64,000 nucleotides of DNA from assembly GCA_024742765.1 (NCBI GenBank), contig JANSXT010000007.1, positions 1 to 64,000 of the forward strand, read 5' to 3'. Source of the DNA: Phyllobacteriaceae bacterium (GTDB lineage: Bacteria; Pseudomonadota; Alphaproteobacteria; Rhizobiales; Rhizobiaceae). The notes beneath the pieces are model-generated. The model was not told where the DNA came from. It ran no database searches and saw only the letters and a program-made list of their open reading frames with translations. Shown here in pieces: positions 32,034-41,855 of this stretch. Within the stretch, counting starts at the first letter, position 1. Every line of letters begins with the position of its first letter. Both the position numbers and the translations under genes were made by a program.

Positions 32034-33344
32034 CTACAGAATGAACCGCGACAGGTCCGTGTTGCGGGCCAGCTCGCCGACATTGGTCTTCACATAATCG
32101 GCGTCGATCACCATCGTCGTGCCGGCCTTGTCCGGCGCTTCGAAGGAGATGTCGTCGAGGACGCGTTCCATCACGGTTTGAAGCCGCCGCGCGCCGATAT
32201 TTTCGACCGAAGCATTCAGATCGACGGCGATGTCTGCCAGCGCATCGATCGCATCGTCGGTGAATTCGAGCGTCACCTCTTCGGTCGCCATCAGCGCGAT
32301 ATATTGCTTGATCAGGCTGGCCTCGGTCTCGGTCAGGATGCGGCGGAAATCGTCGCGCTCCAGCGCGCGCAGTTCGACGCGGATCGGCAGCCGCCCCTGC
32401 AGTTCCGGCAGAAGGTCCGAAGGTTTGGAGACGTGGAAGGCACCCGAGGCGATGAACAGCACGTGGTCGGTCTTCACCGGCCCGTATTTGGTCGCAACCG
32501 TCGTGCCTTCGACCAGCGGCAGCAGGTCGCGCTGCACGCCTTCGCGGCTGACGCCGCCTGACATACGGCCGTCGCCGGCTGCGATCTTGTCGATCTCGTC
32601 CAGAAAGACGATGCCGTCATTTTCGACCGAGCGCAGCGCCTCGGCCACCACCTGGTCCTCGTCCAGAAGCTTGTCGGACTCGTCAGCCACCAGAATGTCA
32701 TGGCTCTCGCGCACGCTGGTCTTGATCTGCTTGGTGCGCTGGCCGAACGCCTTGCCCATGATCTCGCCCAGATTGATCATGCTCACATTGCCGCCGGGCA
32801 TGCCGGGTATGTCGAAGCCGGGCATGCCGCCCTGACCCTGATCGGCCACCTCGATCTCGATTTCCTTGTCGTCGAGCTGGCCTTCGCGCAGCTTCTTGCG
32901 GAACGAATCGCGGGTCGCCGGGCTGGCATTCTTGCCGACCAGCGCTTCGAGCACGCGCTCTTCGGCGTTGATGCGCGCCTTGGCCTTGACCGCTTCGCGT
33001 TTCTTGTCGCGGACCAGTCCGATGCCCACCTCGACCAGATCGCGGATGATCTGTTCGACATCGCGGCCGACATAGCCAACTTCGGTGAACTTGGTCGCTT
33101 CCACCTTGATGAAGGGCGCGCCGGCAAGGCGGGCCAGGCGCCGGGAAATCTCGGTCTTGCCGACACCGGTCGGTCCGATCATCAAAATGTTCTTGGGCAT
33201 CACCTCGTCACGCAGATCGTCGGCGAGCTGCTGGCGCCTCCAGCGATTGCGCAGCGCGATCGCGACGGCGCGCTTGGCGTCCTTCTGTCCGATAATATGG
33301 CGGTCGAGTTCCGAGACGGTCTCCCGGGGCGAGAAATTGGTCAT
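32034..33344 (-). CDS. hslU: ATP-dependent protease ATPase subunit HslU
   Basis: AAA+ unfoldase of the HslUV protease. Motifs: [22 protein letters not shown], Walker [34 protein letters not shown] (pore loop), FLDEIDKIA (Walker B) and the C-terminal RFIL tail that docks on HslV. The inserted I-domain lies around residues 115-225. Length is 436 from the ATG at 33344. The track start adds 29 unrelated residues. The upstream DUF2157 gene overlaps its start by four bases. Confidence 0.98.
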   Translation of the reverse strand: MTNFSPRETVSELDRHIIGQKDAKRAVAIALRNRWRRQQLADDLRDEVMPKNILMIGPTGVGKTEISRRLARLAGAPFIKVEATKFTEVGYVGRDVEQIIRDLVEVGIGLVRDKKREAVKAKARINAEERVLEALVGKNASPATRDSFRKKLREGQLDDKEIEIEVADQGQGGMPGFDIPGMPGGNVSMINLGEIMGKAFGQRTKQIKTSVRESHDILVADESDKLLDEDQVVAEALRSVENDGIVFLDEIDKIAAGDGRMSGGVSREGVQRDLLPLVEGTTVATKYGPVKTDHVLFIASGAFHVSKPSDLLPELQGRLPIRVELRALERDDFRRILTETEASLIKQYIALMATEEVTLEFTDDAIDALADIAVDLNASVENIGARRLQTVMERVLDDISFEAPDKAGTTMVIDADYVKTNVGELARNTDLSRFIL

Positions 33345-34507
33345 GTGGTGTGCACTCTGATGGGGGGAAGTTTGTCGAGCAGCGATGTGGGGAGGGTCGG
33401 GCGGATGATCAAGCCGCGGATGCGTTGCCACCCCGCGCCGAACACCATGATCAGCGCGCCGACGACGAGCAGGATCAGCGCAAAAGGCGGAATTCCGGTC
33501 TGGTTGGCGGCCGAATTGACCAGATAATAGATACCGAGCGACCCGAAATAGGCCAGCGTCGGGATCAGCAGTGAACGCCGGTCGATGGCGAGCGCCACAT
33601 AGACGAAGACCGTGATCAGAACCGCCAGCATGACCATTGCGCTCACGCCCGGCTCGATTTCGCCGAAGACGACGTCCTGACCCGTCGACATTATGAACAG
33701 CGGATGGACCAGCAGTGGCGCCGAAATCACGTGCAGCCAGAAGGCGCAGTCGGACCAGACCGTCACACGCTCCCGGTCGCGCAGATCGAACATCACGCCG
33801 ACCGTGAAGATGACGAGCCCGGAAATCAGCGGCATGTAAAGCGCGTTGCGCAACAGTTCCGGCAGATCGTCGAGCGCCGGCAGGTAGAGCCGGCCTTCGG
33901 TCACACCGTCATAAAGGAACAGCGTCACGTAGAAGAAGGCCAGCGCCGTCAGGCAGAGCGCGATCGCGCCTGCCATGATCGGCACGCGAAAGCGCCAGAA
34001 ATAGAGTGCTGCCGCCAGGACAATTCCGCCCAGCAAAACCGTGCCCGCAATGCCCAATTGCGGGCGCATGGCGGCCAGTTGCAGCGGGTTTTCCGGCATC
34101 GCGATGCCGTAGCCGGAGACCACCCATTCGGTAAGAATCGCCTGGATGGCGAACAGAAAGCCCAGACCGATGACGGTCGAGGCCAGCCGCATGCGGTGCT
34201 GACGCGTAACGAACTCGGCAACGGCCCACAGGAACACCGCCATGATTGCGAACACCGTCAGCGTTTGCTCGCCGACAACGGTCATCAGCGCCGCGAACAG
34301 GCCGGCGCTGAGCATGACGACGCCGATGGTGACGAACACATCATTACCGCCGCCGATCAGGCGCATGTTCTCGTCGATGCTTGGCGCCGGCGGGCGGTTC
34401 GCCTCGGCATCGAGCGTGCCATCGGCAAGGGCGATCAGCCGGTCCCGCTGGCCGGCATCGATTATGCTGCGGCTGACCGCATCGTCCAGTTGCGCGCGTG
34501 ACAGCAT
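33341..34507 (-). CDS. DUF2157 domain-containing membrane protein
   Basis: Uncharacterised integral membrane protein of 388 residues. A cytoplasmic N-terminal part (about residues 1-55, [23 protein letters not shown]) is typical of DUF2157. About ten hydrophobic helices follow, with short loops. No catalytic motif is visible. It sits between hslU and a GNAT gene inside the hslV-hslU cluster. Its stop overlaps the hslU start (ATGA), so the two are probably translationally coupled. Function unknown; a stress link is only suggested by the neighbours. Confidence 0.8.
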   Translation of the reverse strand: MLSRAQLDDAVSRSIIDAGQRDRLIALADGTLDAEANRPPAPSIDENMRLIGGGNDVFVTIGVVMLSAGLFAALMTVVGEQTLTVFAIMAVFLWAVAEFVTRQHRMRLASTVIGLGFLFAIQAILTEWVVSGYGIAMPENPLQLAAMRPQLGIAGTVLLGGIVLAAALYFWRFRVPIMAGAIALCLTALAFFYVTLFLYDGVTEGRLYLPALDDLPELLRNALYMPLISGLVIFTVGVMFDLRDRERVTVWSDCAFWLHVISAPLLVHPLFIMSTGQDVVFGEIEPGVSAMVMLAVLITVFVYVALAIDRRSLLIPTLAYFGSLGIYYLVNSAANQTGIPPFALILLVVGALIMVFGAGWQRIRGLIIRPTLPTSLLDKLPPIRVHTT

Positions 34508-35053
34508 TCAGTGTCTCCGTTGGTCGATGTTTTGGTGATCGTAGCGCATGATGAGGAAATCGCCGGTCTGCCCCGAAAGGGCTTCGGCCGGCCGGAAACC
34601 GGCCTTTTCATAGGCGCGCACGGCACGCGCGTTTTTCAGCTCCGGGTCGATCAGGATCGCGCGATGGCCCTTTTGCCAGAGCATCTCGGCCATCGTCCGG
34701 ACCACGGCCGATCCGATGCCTTTCGACAGTGATTCCGCTTCAGCAATGAACAGATCAATGCCCACCGCGCCCTCGGGCAGCATGTCGAGCCATGGGTTTT
34801 CGGCAAGCTGATCGGGCGTTTTGTTGTCGTCGAAGAACGAATATTGGATGTAGCCGGCCGGCACACCGTCCAGTTCGAAAATGAACGGCCGGGTGGTGTC
34901 GCGGCCGTCCAGCTTAGCCCTCATACGTCCGATCTGCCGATCCACATCGCCCCACCATTGACGCACATGGTCCCGCGCCAGCCATTGGGCGAGCATCGGC
35001 AAATCCCCGGTTGTTACCGGGCGCAACCGGATGTCGGATGCATCAGCCTTCAT
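34508..35053 (-). CDS. GNAT family N-acetyltransferase, AAC(6')-like
   Basis: Acetyl-CoA-dependent acetyltransferase of 181 residues. It begins [19 protein letters not shown] and has the GNAT cofactor loop ([17 protein letters not shown]). Further on come [19 protein letters not shown] and a GDFLIMRYD end, which resemble the aminoglycoside 6'-acetyltransferase subgroup. Resistance activity cannot be assumed: chromosomal relatives in the hslV-hslU cluster are widespread in rhizobia and of unknown substrate. It overlaps hslV by 11 bases and abuts the DUF2157 gene. Confidence 0.85.
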   Translation of the reverse strand: MKADASDIRLRPVTTGDLPMLAQWLARDHVRQWWGDVDRQIGRMRAKLDGRDTTRPFIFELDGVPAGYIQYSFFDDNKTPDQLAENPWLDMLPEGAVGIDLFIAEAESLSKGIGSAVVRTMAEMLWQKGHRAILIDPELKNARAVRAYEKAGFRPAEALSGQTGDFLIMRYDHQNIDQRRH

Positions 35054-35606
35054 CCAGCGTTTCCATCACCAGATTGTCGTTGGTGTAGACGCATATGTCG
35101 GCGGCGATTGCCATCGCCTTGCGGGCGATGGTTTCCGCATCATGATCGCCGTCCGCCAATGCGCGGGCGGCCGCAAGCGCATAATTGCCGCCCGATCCGA
35201 TCGCCATCACGCCATGTTCGGGTTCCAGCACGTCGCCATTGCCCGTTACGCACAGCGACACGTCCTTGTCGGCGACCAGCATCAGCGCTTCCAGATTGCG
35301 CAGATATTTGTCCGTGCGCCAGTCTTTGGCCAGTTCCACGCAGGCGCGCATCAGCTGGTTGGGATATTGTTCGAGCTTCTTCTCGAGCCGTTCGAGCAGC
35401 GTGAAGGCGTCGGCCGTCGCGCCGGCAAAACCGGCGATCACCTGGCCATCCTTGCCGATGCGGCGCACCTTTCGGGCATTGCCCTTCATCACGGTTGCCT
35501 GGCCCATGGTCACCTGCCCGTCGCCGGCGATGACCACCTTGCCGCCCTTTCGGACGGTCACGATCGTCGTCGCGTGCATGGAGGGCAGTCCGTTTTGTTC
35601 GCTCAT
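35043..35606 (-). CDS. hslV: ATP-dependent protease subunit HslV
   Basis: Threonine protease of the HslUV complex. The N-terminal peptide [12 protein letters not shown] should be cleaved to expose Thr in [20 protein letters not shown]. The GNARKVRRI and [17 protein letters not shown] motifs are canonical. Length is 187. The track start at 36344 runs antisense through hisB; the ATG at 35606 is used here. It is the first gene of the unit hslV-GNAT-DUF2157-hslU and is divergent from hisB. Confidence 0.97.
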   Translation of the reverse strand: MSEQNGLPSMHATTIVTVRKGGKVVIAGDGQVTMGQATVMKGNARKVRRIGKDGQVIAGFAGATADAFTLLERLEKKLEQYPNQLMRACVELAKDWRTDKYLRNLEALMLVADKDVSLCVTGNGDVLEPEHGVMAIGSGGNYALAAARALADGDHDAETIARKAMAIAADICVYTNDNLVMETLDEG

Positions 35607-35738
35607 CTCTTCGTCCTTGTTGAACCGTTGCGCCCTATGTAGGTGGCGCTCCGGTCCATGCAATCCGGGCCTTCGCCCGGCTGGCGTTTGCGCCCGTCGC
35701 TTGGTAAGAGGCGCCCGATCAACCCGGAGTGCAAGGTG

Positions 35739-36338
35739 ATGAGCGCGCGCACGGCCACCGTCAACCGCAAGACCAATGAAACCGACATCGCTGTGTCCGT
35801 CGACCTGGACGGCACCGGCGAACGGTCGATTGCGACCGGAATCGGCTTTTTCGACCATATGCTGGACCAGCTGTCGCGCCATTCGCTGATCGACATGACC
35901 GTCAAGGCGACCGGTGACACCCATATTGACGATCACCACACGGTCGAGGATGTCGGCATCGCGCTCGGCCAGGCGATCAACGAGGCGCTTGGCGACCGGC
36001 GCGGCGTGACGCGCTATGCCAGCCTCGATCTTGCCATGGACGAGGCATTGACGCGTGCCGCGCTCGATGTCTCTGGCCGGCCGTTCCTTGTCTGGAAGGT
36101 GGACTTCACCGCGCCCAAGATCGGCACGTTTGACACCGAGCTTGTGCGCGAGTTCTTTCAGGCGCTGAGCCAGCATGCCGGCATTACGCTGCATGTCGAG
36201 AACTTTTATGCCGCCAACAGCCACCATATTGCCGAGACCTGCTTCAAGGCGGTGGCACGTGTGCTTCGGACCGCGGTCGAGATCGATCCGCGGCAGGCCG
36301 GCGCCATTCCGTCCACCAAAGGTTCTTTGAGCGGGTAG
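35739..36338 (+). CDS. hisB: Imidazoleglycerol-phosphate dehydratase
   Basis: Sixth step of histidine synthesis; manganese enzyme removing water from IGP. The metal motifs are [31 protein letters not shown], and the second copy [16 protein letters not shown]. Length is 199 from the ATG at 35739, the single-function form without the phosphatase domain of enterobacterial HisB. It opens the histidine cluster, divergent from hslV. Confidence 0.97.
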   Translation: MSARTATVNRKTNETDIAVSVDLDGTGERSIATGIGFFDHMLDQLSRHSLIDMTVKATGDTHIDDHHTVEDVGIALGQAINEALGDRRGVTRYASLDLAMDEALTRAALDVSGRPFLVWKVDFTAPKIGTFDTELVREFFQALSQHAGITLHVENFYAANSHHIAETCFKAVARVLRTAVEIDPRQAGAIPSTKGSLSG

Positions 36339-36342
36339 ATCC

Positions 36343-36822
36343 ATGGCACGCTATGTGATCCTGCGGCACGAGGACCGGACACCGCCGCGTGGCCGGGCGC
36401 CGGTCCTGATCGTCAGAGACGGCTGGTCGTGGATCGGTTTCATCGTGCCGCTGTTCTGGCTCCTGTGGCACAGGCTTTGGTTTGCGGCATTCGGCGTTTT
36501 CGCTGCCTCTCTGGCCATCGCGCTGTTGGCGCAGAACCCGCAATGGGCATCGCTCGCCCTTCCGTTCAACCTGTTGGTCGGGATTTTTGTGGGACTGGAA
36601 GGGCAAGGCTGGCGGATCGGCGCAGCCCGCCTGCGCGGTTACCGGCTGGCCGATGTCGTCGAAGCGGACACGCAAGAGGCCGCCGAGTTGCGGTTTGCCG
36701 ACATGACGAGCGATGGACCGGACGAAGCGTCACTTGCCGCCGCGATGGTGCCCGGTCGCGGGCTGGCGGCCGCCGAAGCGCCCGATTTCCTCTTTGCCGC
36801 GCCGGGCGGAGTGAACCGCTGA
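36343..36822 (+). CDS. DUF2628 domain-containing membrane protein
   Basis: Small membrane protein of 159 residues with unknown role. It begins [10 protein letters not shown] and has two or three helices ([53 protein letters not shown]). A soluble tail follows with [21 protein letters not shown]. It lies 4 bases after hisB and overlaps hisH by one base (TGATG), as in many rhizobia. Co-expression with histidine genes is clear, but no enzymatic link is visible. Confidence 0.85.
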   Translation: MARYVILRHEDRTPPRGRAPVLIVRDGWSWIGFIVPLFWLLWHRLWFAAFGVFAASLAIALLAQNPQWASLALPFNLLVGIFVGLEGQGWRIGAARLRGYRLADVVEADTQEAAELRFADMTSDGPDEASLAAAMVPGRGLAAAEAPDFLFAAPGGVNR

Positions 36823-37472
36823 TGCGCGTCGCGATCATCGATTACGGCTCGGGCAACCTGCGCTCCGCCCATAAGGCGTTCGAACGCGCTGCCCGCGAGC
36901 GGGGCATTGGCGCGGAGATCGAAGTCACCGCCGATGCTGACCGCGTCGCATCTGCCGACAGCGTCGTTCTGCCGGGCGTTGGCGCCTATGCCGATTGCCG
37001 TGCCGGCCTTGATGCCGTGCCCGGCATGCATGATGCGATCGACGACGCCGTCATCGCCAAAGGGCGACCATTTCTGGGTATCTGCGTCGGCATGCAGCTC
37101 ATGTCGACGCGCGGGCTCGAAAAGACGGTGACGCCCGGTTTCGACTGGATCAAGGGCGACGTGACGCTGATGACACCGTCCGATCCGGCGCTGCGCATCC
37201 CGCAGATTGGCTGGAACACGCTGGATGTGCGGCGCGACCACAAGCTGTTCGCCGGCATCCCGACGGGTCCGGACGGCCTGCACGCCTATTTTGTTCATTC
37301 CTATCATCTGGCCGCGGCGGAGGGCGCCGACATTGTTGCTACATGCGGCTATGGCGGGCCGGTGACGGCGGCGGTCGTGCGCGACAATATGGCCGGAACC
37401 CAGTTCCACCCCGAAAAGAGCCAGACGCTTGGCCTGGCCCTGATCGGTAATTTCTTGGAGTGGGCGCCATGA
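36822..37472 (+). CDS. hisH: Imidazole glycerol phosphate synthase subunit HisH
   Basis: Glutamine amidotransferase that feeds ammonia to HisF. Class I motifs: [19 protein letters not shown], the nucleophile Cys in [11 protein letters not shown], and His/Glu in [14 protein letters not shown]. Length is 216. The ATG overlaps the DUF2628 stop. Its own stop overlaps an ATG that opens the displaced hisA-like fragment at 37469. Confidence 0.97.
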   Translation: MRVAIIDYGSGNLRSAHKAFERAARERGIGAEIEVTADADRVASADSVVLPGVGAYADCRAGLDAVPGMHDAIDDAVIAKGRPFLGICVGMQLMSTRGLEKTVTPGFDWIKGDVTLMTPSDPALRIPQIGWNTLDVRRDHKLFAGIPTGPDGLHAYFVHSYHLAAAEGADIVATCGYGGPVTAAVVRDNMAGTQFHPEKSQTLGLALIGNFLEWAP

Positions 37473-37585
37473 GTCAGACCAAGATTCTCTTCCCCGCCAT
37501 AGACTTGAAAGACGGCCCAGCGCGGCGCCCGCAGCGGCCTGTCCGCGAGGACGCGCGAACGAAAAAGGGTACTGGCCATGTCTAA
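37469..37585 (+). pseudogene. Duplicated 5' fragment of hisA between hisH and the intact hisA
   Basis: A 38-codon reading frame starts [16 protein letters not shown] and then diverges ([15 protein letters not shown]...) until TAA at 37583-37585, just inside hisA. Its first 16 codons encode almost the same peptide as the hisA start ([14 protein letters not shown]). The DNA differs at only a handful of positions, all synonymous, and both copies use the ATA Ile codon that is rare at this GC content. The ATG overlaps the hisH stop (ATGA), the normal place for hisA to begin. This looks like the remnant of an older hisA start; it may still be translated. Confidence 0.8.
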
Positions 37586-38339
37586 GATCCTTTTTCCCGC
37601 CATAGACCTCAAAGACGGCCAATGCGTTCGGCTGAAGCTCGGCGACATGGATCAGGCGACGGTCTACAATGACGATCCCGCCGCGCAGGCCAAAGCCTTC
37701 GAGGATGAAGGGTTTCGTTGGCTGCATGTGGTCGATTTGAACGGTGCATTTGAGGGCGAAAGCGTCAATGGTGACGCCGTCGATGCGATCCTGTCGGCCA
37801 CGAATAACCCGGTCCAGCTCGGCGGCGGCATCCGCACACTGGCCGATATCGAACGCTGGCTCAACAAGGGCCTCGCCCGGGTGATCCTCGGCACGGTTGC
37901 GGTGCGCAATCCGGACCTTGTCCGGGAAGCCTGCCGCGCCTTTCCCGACAGGATCGCCGTCGGCATCGACGCGAAAGGCGGCAAGGTTGCCGTCGAGGGC
38001 TGGGCCGAGGCGTCCGAACTCGGCGCCATCGAACTGGCGCATCGGTTCGAAGGCGCGGGTGTCGCCGCCATCATCTTCACCGACATCGATCGCGACGGCG
38101 TGCTCACCGGCATCAACTGGGACGCGACCATCGATCTGGCCGAAGCGGTCTCGATCCCGGTGATCGCTTCGGGCGGCATGGCGTCGCTCGCCGACGTGGT
38201 CCGGATGGTCATGCCCGATGCTGAACGGCTCGAAGGCGCCATTTCCGGCCGCGCGCTCTATGATGGGCGTATCGACCCGCAGATCGCGCTCGGTGTGCTC
38301 GAAGGCATCCTGCCGCCTGACGAGGGTCTGTTCACCTGA
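37578..38339 (+). CDS. hisA: Phosphoribosylformimino-5-aminoimidazole carboxamide ribotide isomerase
   Basis: TIM-barrel isomerase (ProFAR to PRFAR) of histidine synthesis. Signatures: [16 protein letters not shown] with the catalytic Asp, [48 protein letters not shown] and [15 protein letters not shown]. Length is 253. The start follows AAAGGG and lies 105 bases after the hisH stop. The gap is taken up by the duplicated hisA start. panD follows after about 115 bases. Confidence 0.97.
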   Translation: MSKILFPAIDLKDGQCVRLKLGDMDQATVYNDDPAAQAKAFEDEGFRWLHVVDLNGAFEGESVNGDAVDAILSATNNPVQLGGGIRTLADIERWLNKGLARVILGTVAVRNPDLVREACRAFPDRIAVGIDAKGGKVAVEGWAEASELGAIELAHRFEGAGVAAIIFTDIDRDGVLTGINWDATIDLAEAVSIPVIASGGMASLADVVRMVMPDAERLEGAISGRALYDGRIDPQIALGVLEGILPPDEGLFT

Positions 38340-38454
38340 ACGGTCCGGCACCGCCGAATTTACCACAGCATGAACTTCCGCGCTGCCGTTAACCCCTGAT
38401 GCGCCGACCTGATGTACTGAACGGCCTCCATTCTCCGAAGGATGATGGCAGGTC

Positions 38455-38913
38455 ATGAAAAAGATTGTCGCGGCGAAACTGCACGGAATCTACATCACCG
38501 AGTGCGAACTGAACTATCATGGTTCGATCACGCTCGATCCGGACCATTGCGAACTGGCCGGCATCATGCCGATGGAGTTCGTCGAGATCTGGAACAAGCA
38601 GTCCGGTGCGCGGATCTCGACCTATGTGATCTATGGCGAGCGCGGCTCGAACTGCTGCATCGTCAATGGCGCCGCCGCCCGCACCTGTCAGGCCGGCGAT
38701 CAGATCATCATCTGTTCGTCAGACTATCGCGACGCGTCGGCCCTGACGGAGATGACGCCAAAAGTGGTGACGTTCGAACGCGACAATTCGGTTGCCGAGG
38801 TCCTCGAATACCGCACGCGACGCAATGCACGCGGCTGGTATGATTTCGAGATCGTCGATCTGGCAACCGAAGAAAAGCAGCCGATCCCGCTGATGGGACG
38901 AGCCGCCAACTGA
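38455..38913 (+). CDS. panD: Aspartate 1-decarboxylase (PanD-type, C-terminally extended)
   Basis: Pyruvoyl enzyme that makes beta-alanine for pantothenate and CoA. The double-psi barrel begins KIVAAKLHGIYITECELNYHGSITLDP. Self-cleavage should occur between Gly23 and Ser24 of YHGS, as in E. coli (24/25). SGARISTYVIYGERGS and INGAA-like IVNGAAARTCQAGDQIII also fit. It is 152 residues, about 25 longer than E. coli PanD, with an unknown acidic C-terminal extension. It lies inside the his cluster between hisA and hisF; coaA is 1.2 kb further on, which suggests shared CoA supply. Confidence 0.85.
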   Translation: MKKIVAAKLHGIYITECELNYHGSITLDPDHCELAGIMPMEFVEIWNKQSGARISTYVIYGERGSNCCIVNGAAARTCQAGDQIIICSSDYRDASALTEMTPKVVTFERDNSVAEVLEYRTRRNARGWYDFEIVDLATEEKQPIPLMGRAAN

Positions 38914-38940
38914 CCGGCGGCGTGTTGCCAGCGCCCGGCC

Positions 38941-38961
38941 GCGGCGCCTATATGGCGCCGC
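38941..38961. other. Perfect palindrome upstream of hisF
   Basis: GCGGCGCC-TATAT-GGCGCCGC forms an 8-base-pair GC stem with a five-base loop, 31 bases before hisF. No T run follows, so it is not a standard terminator; it could be a weak RNA hairpin shaping hisF expression. Confidence 0.45.
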
Positions 38962-38991
38962 GATATCACAATGCGCCAGCCGGATCACGCC

Positions 38992-39777
38992 ATGACCATG
39001 AAAGCCCGTGTCATTCCCTGCCTTGACGTCAAGGACGGCCGTGTCGTCAAGGGCGTCAACTTTGTCGACCTGATCGATGCGGGCGATCCGGTCGAGGCGG
39101 CCAAGGCCTATGACGCCGCCGGCGCCGACGAACTGTGCTTCCTCGACATTACCGCTTCATCCGATGATCGTGAGACGATCTTCGATGTGGTCGCGCGTAC
39201 GGCTGAACACTGTTTCATGCCGCTGACGGTGGGCGGGGGTGTCCGCACGATCGAGGACATTCGCAAGCTGCTCCTCGCCGGCGCCGACAAGGTCTCGATC
39301 AACACGGCGGCGGTCAAGAACCCGCAATTTGTCGCCGAGGCTGCCGACAAGTTCGGCAATCAGTGCATCGTCGTCGCCATCGACGCCAAGAAAGTGTCCG
39401 GCGCGGGTGAGCCCGACCGCTGGGAAATCTTCACCCATGGCGGCCGCGAGCCGACAGGGATCGACGCCATCGAATTTGCCAGGAAGGTCGTCGATCTGGG
39501 TGCCGGCGAGATATTGCTCACTTCGATGGACCGGGACGGGACCAAGGCGGGCTTCGACATCGCATTGACGCGCGCCATAGCTGACGCCGTGCGCGTGCCG
39601 GTGATCGCCTCGGGCGGCGTCGGCAATCTCGATCATCTGGTGGAGGGCGTTCGCGACGGCCATGCCACGGGCGTTTTGGCCGCTTCGATCTTCCATTTCG
39701 GCACATACACGATCGGCCAAGCCAAAGCGCATATGGCGGATGCCGGGCTTGAAGTGCGCCTTGATCCTGCGGCATGA
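38992..39777 (+). CDS. hisF: Imidazole glycerol phosphate synthase subunit HisF
   Basis: Cyclase subunit that uses ammonia from HisH to form IGP and AICAR. It has the barrel motifs [63 protein letters not shown] and [15 protein letters not shown]. The start is ATG 38992 (261 residues) or ATG 38998; the track start at 38971 is upstream. Followed by hisE after 6 bases. Confidence 0.97.
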   Translation: MTMKARVIPCLDVKDGRVVKGVNFVDLIDAGDPVEAAKAYDAAGADELCFLDITASSDDRETIFDVVARTAEHCFMPLTVGGGVRTIEDIRKLLLAGADKVSINTAAVKNPQFVAEAADKFGNQCIVVAIDAKKVSGAGEPDRWEIFTHGGREPTGIDAIEFARKVVDLGAGEILLTSMDRDGTKAGFDIALTRAIADAVRVPVIASGGVGNLDHLVEGVRDGHATGVLAASIFHFGTYTIGQAKAHMADAGLEVRLDPAA

Positions 39778-39783
39778 ACAGCC

Positions 39784-40101
39784 ATGGCTTTCACCCTGAA
39801 CGACCTTGAAACGATCATCGTTGCGCGCGCCAAGGCCGATCCTGCCGAAAGCTGGACGGCCAGGCTCGTCGCCGCCGGACCGGAACGGGCTGCCAAGAAA
39901 CTCGGTGAGGAGGCGGTCGAAACGGTGATCGCCGCGCTCGGCGATGATCGGGACGCGCTCGTCGCCGAAAGCGCCGATCTTCTTTATCACTGGCTGGTCG
40001 TCTGCCATGCCCGTGGCGTCGCGCTCAATGACGTTCTCGCCGAGCTTGAACGCCGTACCGCCCAAAGTGGACTTGCGGAGAAGGCCGCGCGCGACGCATA
40101 A
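39784..40101 (+). CDS. hisE: Phosphoribosyl-ATP diphosphatase
   Basis: Hydrolyses phosphoribosyl-ATP to phosphoribosyl-AMP, the second histidine step. The all-alpha NTP-PPase (MazG-like) motif is [15 protein letters not shown] with later [18 protein letters not shown]. It is the stand-alone 105-residue form, not fused to HisI; no hisI occurs in the window. coaA follows after about 35 bases. Confidence 0.95.
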   Translation: MAFTLNDLETIIVARAKADPAESWTARLVAAGPERAAKKLGEEAVETVIAALGDDRDALVAESADLLYHWLVVCHARGVALNDVLAELERRTAQSGLAEKAARDA

Positions 40102-40137
40102 AGGCGCTCCGAGTTGCCGACCGACGGGGATCGACCC

Positions 40138-41178
40138 ATGGATCGCACCGCCGATAGCTCCGATCAGCGTGCCGGACTTGCGCCGGACAGTCTCGATGCG
40201 GTTGCCGATGGCATGTCCCTGGCGGACCAGTTGTCCGGCGGCGACCTCTCGCCCTACCGCCATTTCACCGCGACCAAATGGGCCGAGTTCCGCGCCGATA
40301 CGCCGCTCACGCTGAGCGCCGACGAGGTCAAGCGCCTGCGTTCGCTCAACGACCCGGTCGATCTCGAAGAGGTCCGCCGGATTTATCTTTCCATCTCCCG
40401 ACTTTTGTCGGCTCATGTCGAGGCATCGCAGGAGCTGTTTCGCCAGCGCAAGCGGTTCCTGAACTTTCCCGAGGCGATCAAGACGCCCTACATTATCGGC
40501 ATCGCCGGATCGGTAGCGGTCGGCAAGTCGACCACCGCGCGCGTCTTGAAGGAGCTGCTGTCGCGCTGGCCGTCCAGCCCCAAGGTGGACCTGATCACCA
40601 CAGATGGTTTCCTGCTGCCCAATGCGGACCTACGCGAACGCGGGCTGATGGAACGCAAGGGTTTTCCCGAAAGCTATGATGTGGGCGCGATCCTGCGGTT
40701 CCTGTCGGCGATCAAGGCGGGCGAGCAGACGGTCAAGGCGCCGCTTTATTCGCACCTGACCTACGATGTGTGCGAAGGTGTCTACAAGACGATCGACCGG
40801 CCGGACATCCTGATCTTCGAGGGCATCAACGTGCTCCAAGTGCGCGATCTGCCCGAAGACGGACGGACGATTCCCTTCGTCTCGGATTTCTTCGACTATT
40901 CGATCTATATCGATGCGGACGACGATTTGATCCACTCATGGTATGTGGACCGCTTCATGAAGCTGCGGCAGACGGCGTTTCAGGACCCGCAATCCTTCTT
41001 CCATCGCTATTCGCAACTCTCCGAAGACGCCGCACGCGCTATCGCCGAGGGGCTGTGGGCGAACATCAATTTGCGAAACCTGCGCGAGAATATCCTGCCG
41101 ACCCGGCCGCGTGCCGATCTGATCCTGCGCAAGGGTTCGGACCATCTGGTCGATTCCGTGTTGCTCCGAAAACTATAG
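40138..41178 (+). CDS. coaA: Type I pantothenate kinase
   Basis: First CoA step, phosphorylating pantothenate; type I enzymes are feedback-inhibited by CoA. The P-loop is [20 protein letters not shown] and further motifs are [24 protein letters not shown] and [13 protein letters not shown]. The track start (40114) is TTG. The ATG at 40138 has GGGGA upstream and gives 346 residues, with an N-terminal extension of about 35 residues compared with E. coli. The hisE-coaA order is common in rhizobia. Confidence 0.96.
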   Translation: MDRTADSSDQRAGLAPDSLDAVADGMSLADQLSGGDLSPYRHFTATKWAEFRADTPLTLSADEVKRLRSLNDPVDLEEVRRIYLSISRLLSAHVEASQELFRQRKRFLNFPEAIKTPYIIGIAGSVAVGKSTTARVLKELLSRWPSSPKVDLITTDGFLLPNADLRERGLMERKGFPESYDVGAILRFLSAIKAGEQTVKAPLYSHLTYDVCEGVYKTIDRPDILIFEGINVLQVRDLPEDGRTIPFVSDFFDYSIYIDADDDLIHSWYVDRFMKLRQTAFQDPQSFFHRYSQLSEDAARAIAEGLWANINLRNLRENILPTRPRADLILRKGSDHLVDSVLLRKL

Positions 41179-41209
41179 CCGGCAAATCGCACAGGTGAGT
41201 TTGCCGGCT
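41177..41209. terminator. Hairpin between convergent coaA and alkB
   Basis: AGCCGGCAAA (41177-41186) and TTTGCCGGCT (41200-41209) form an exact 10-base inverted repeat that includes both stop codons. It has A/T-rich stem ends but no T run. Probably a bidirectional terminator or a mRNA 3'-end stabiliser. Confidence 0.6.
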
Positions 41210-41822
41210 ATGGAACGGTGACGCGCCTCAGCGTCAGATTGATCCGGCCGGGCTTCTCAAGAAGCATCGACGTGCCCGGATAAATCCGGTCGACGCCGTG
41301 AAAAGCGAGCCGGCTGGCGCCGCCCAGAACGATGACATCGCCGGAAACAAGGCGCAGAGAGACGGTCTTGCCGCCGCGCTTGGTGCCGCCGATGCGGAAC
41401 AGGCAATCATCGCCCAGCGAGATCGACAGAACTGGTGCGTTGAAATCGGCTTCGTCCCGGTCCTGGTGCAGGCCCATTTTCGTTTCGGGCGCGTAGAAGT
41501 TGATCAGGCAGGCTTCCGGCGGATGCGCATAACCGGAAAGCTCCGACCAGAGTTCCAGAAGCTGTGGCGGCATGGACGGCCAAGTCGCGCCGGTGACCGG
41601 ATGGGTTGCCTGATAGCGATAGCCGCGCTCCTTGTCGGTCACCCAGCCGAGCGGGCCGCAATTGCTCATTCGCACGCTCATCGGTTTGCCCGTGCGCGGC
41701 ATGACGGGCACGAATAGGGGCGCCTGCGAGACGACGGCGCGGATTTCGTCAACGAGCTCCGCCTGCGCCTGAGGATTCAGAGCGCCGGGAATATGGCGCA
41801 CGCCGTCCGGCAGCGCAGTCAC
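41208..41822 (-). CDS. alkB: DNA oxidative demethylase AlkB
   Basis: Fe(II)/2-oxoglutarate dioxygenase that repairs 1-methyladenine and 3-methylcytosine in DNA. The iron ligands lie in LHQDRDEADF (HxD) and AFHGVDRIYPG (His), and the 2-oxoglutarate/iron-binding Arg in PGRINLTLRRV (RxNxTxR). YRYQATHPVTGATWPSMPP and CLINFYAPETKMGLHQD follow the E. coli AlkB pattern. Length is 204. It starts 33 bases after the cydB stop, so it may be read with the oxidase genes; the functional link is unclear. Confidence 0.93.
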   Translation of the reverse strand: MTALPDGVRHIPGALNPQAQAELVDEIRAVVSQAPLFVPVMPRTGKPMSVRMSNCGPLGWVTDKERGYRYQATHPVTGATWPSMPPQLLELWSELSGYAHPPEACLINFYAPETKMGLHQDRDEADFNAPVLSISLGDDCLFRIGGTKRGGKTVSLRLVSGDVIVLGGASRLAFHGVDRIYPGTSMLLEKPGRINLTLRRVTVP

Positions 41823-41855
41823 GCCGGCGCTTCCCGCACAAGGGCTTCGATTGCC

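Noticed and set aside
34508-35053. Acquired aminoglycoside resistance gene
   Set aside because: No mobile-element signs, composition like its neighbours, and the position in the hslV-hslU cluster argues for an old chromosomal gene.
35043-36344. 433-codon frame suggesting an extended HslV
   Set aside because: The extension is antisense to hisB, and HslV must be processed near MHATT; the 187-residue start is normal.
36639-38456. 605-codon minus-strand frame across hisH and hisA
   Set aside because: Antisense to three conserved genes and no domain; frame openness comes from codon bias.
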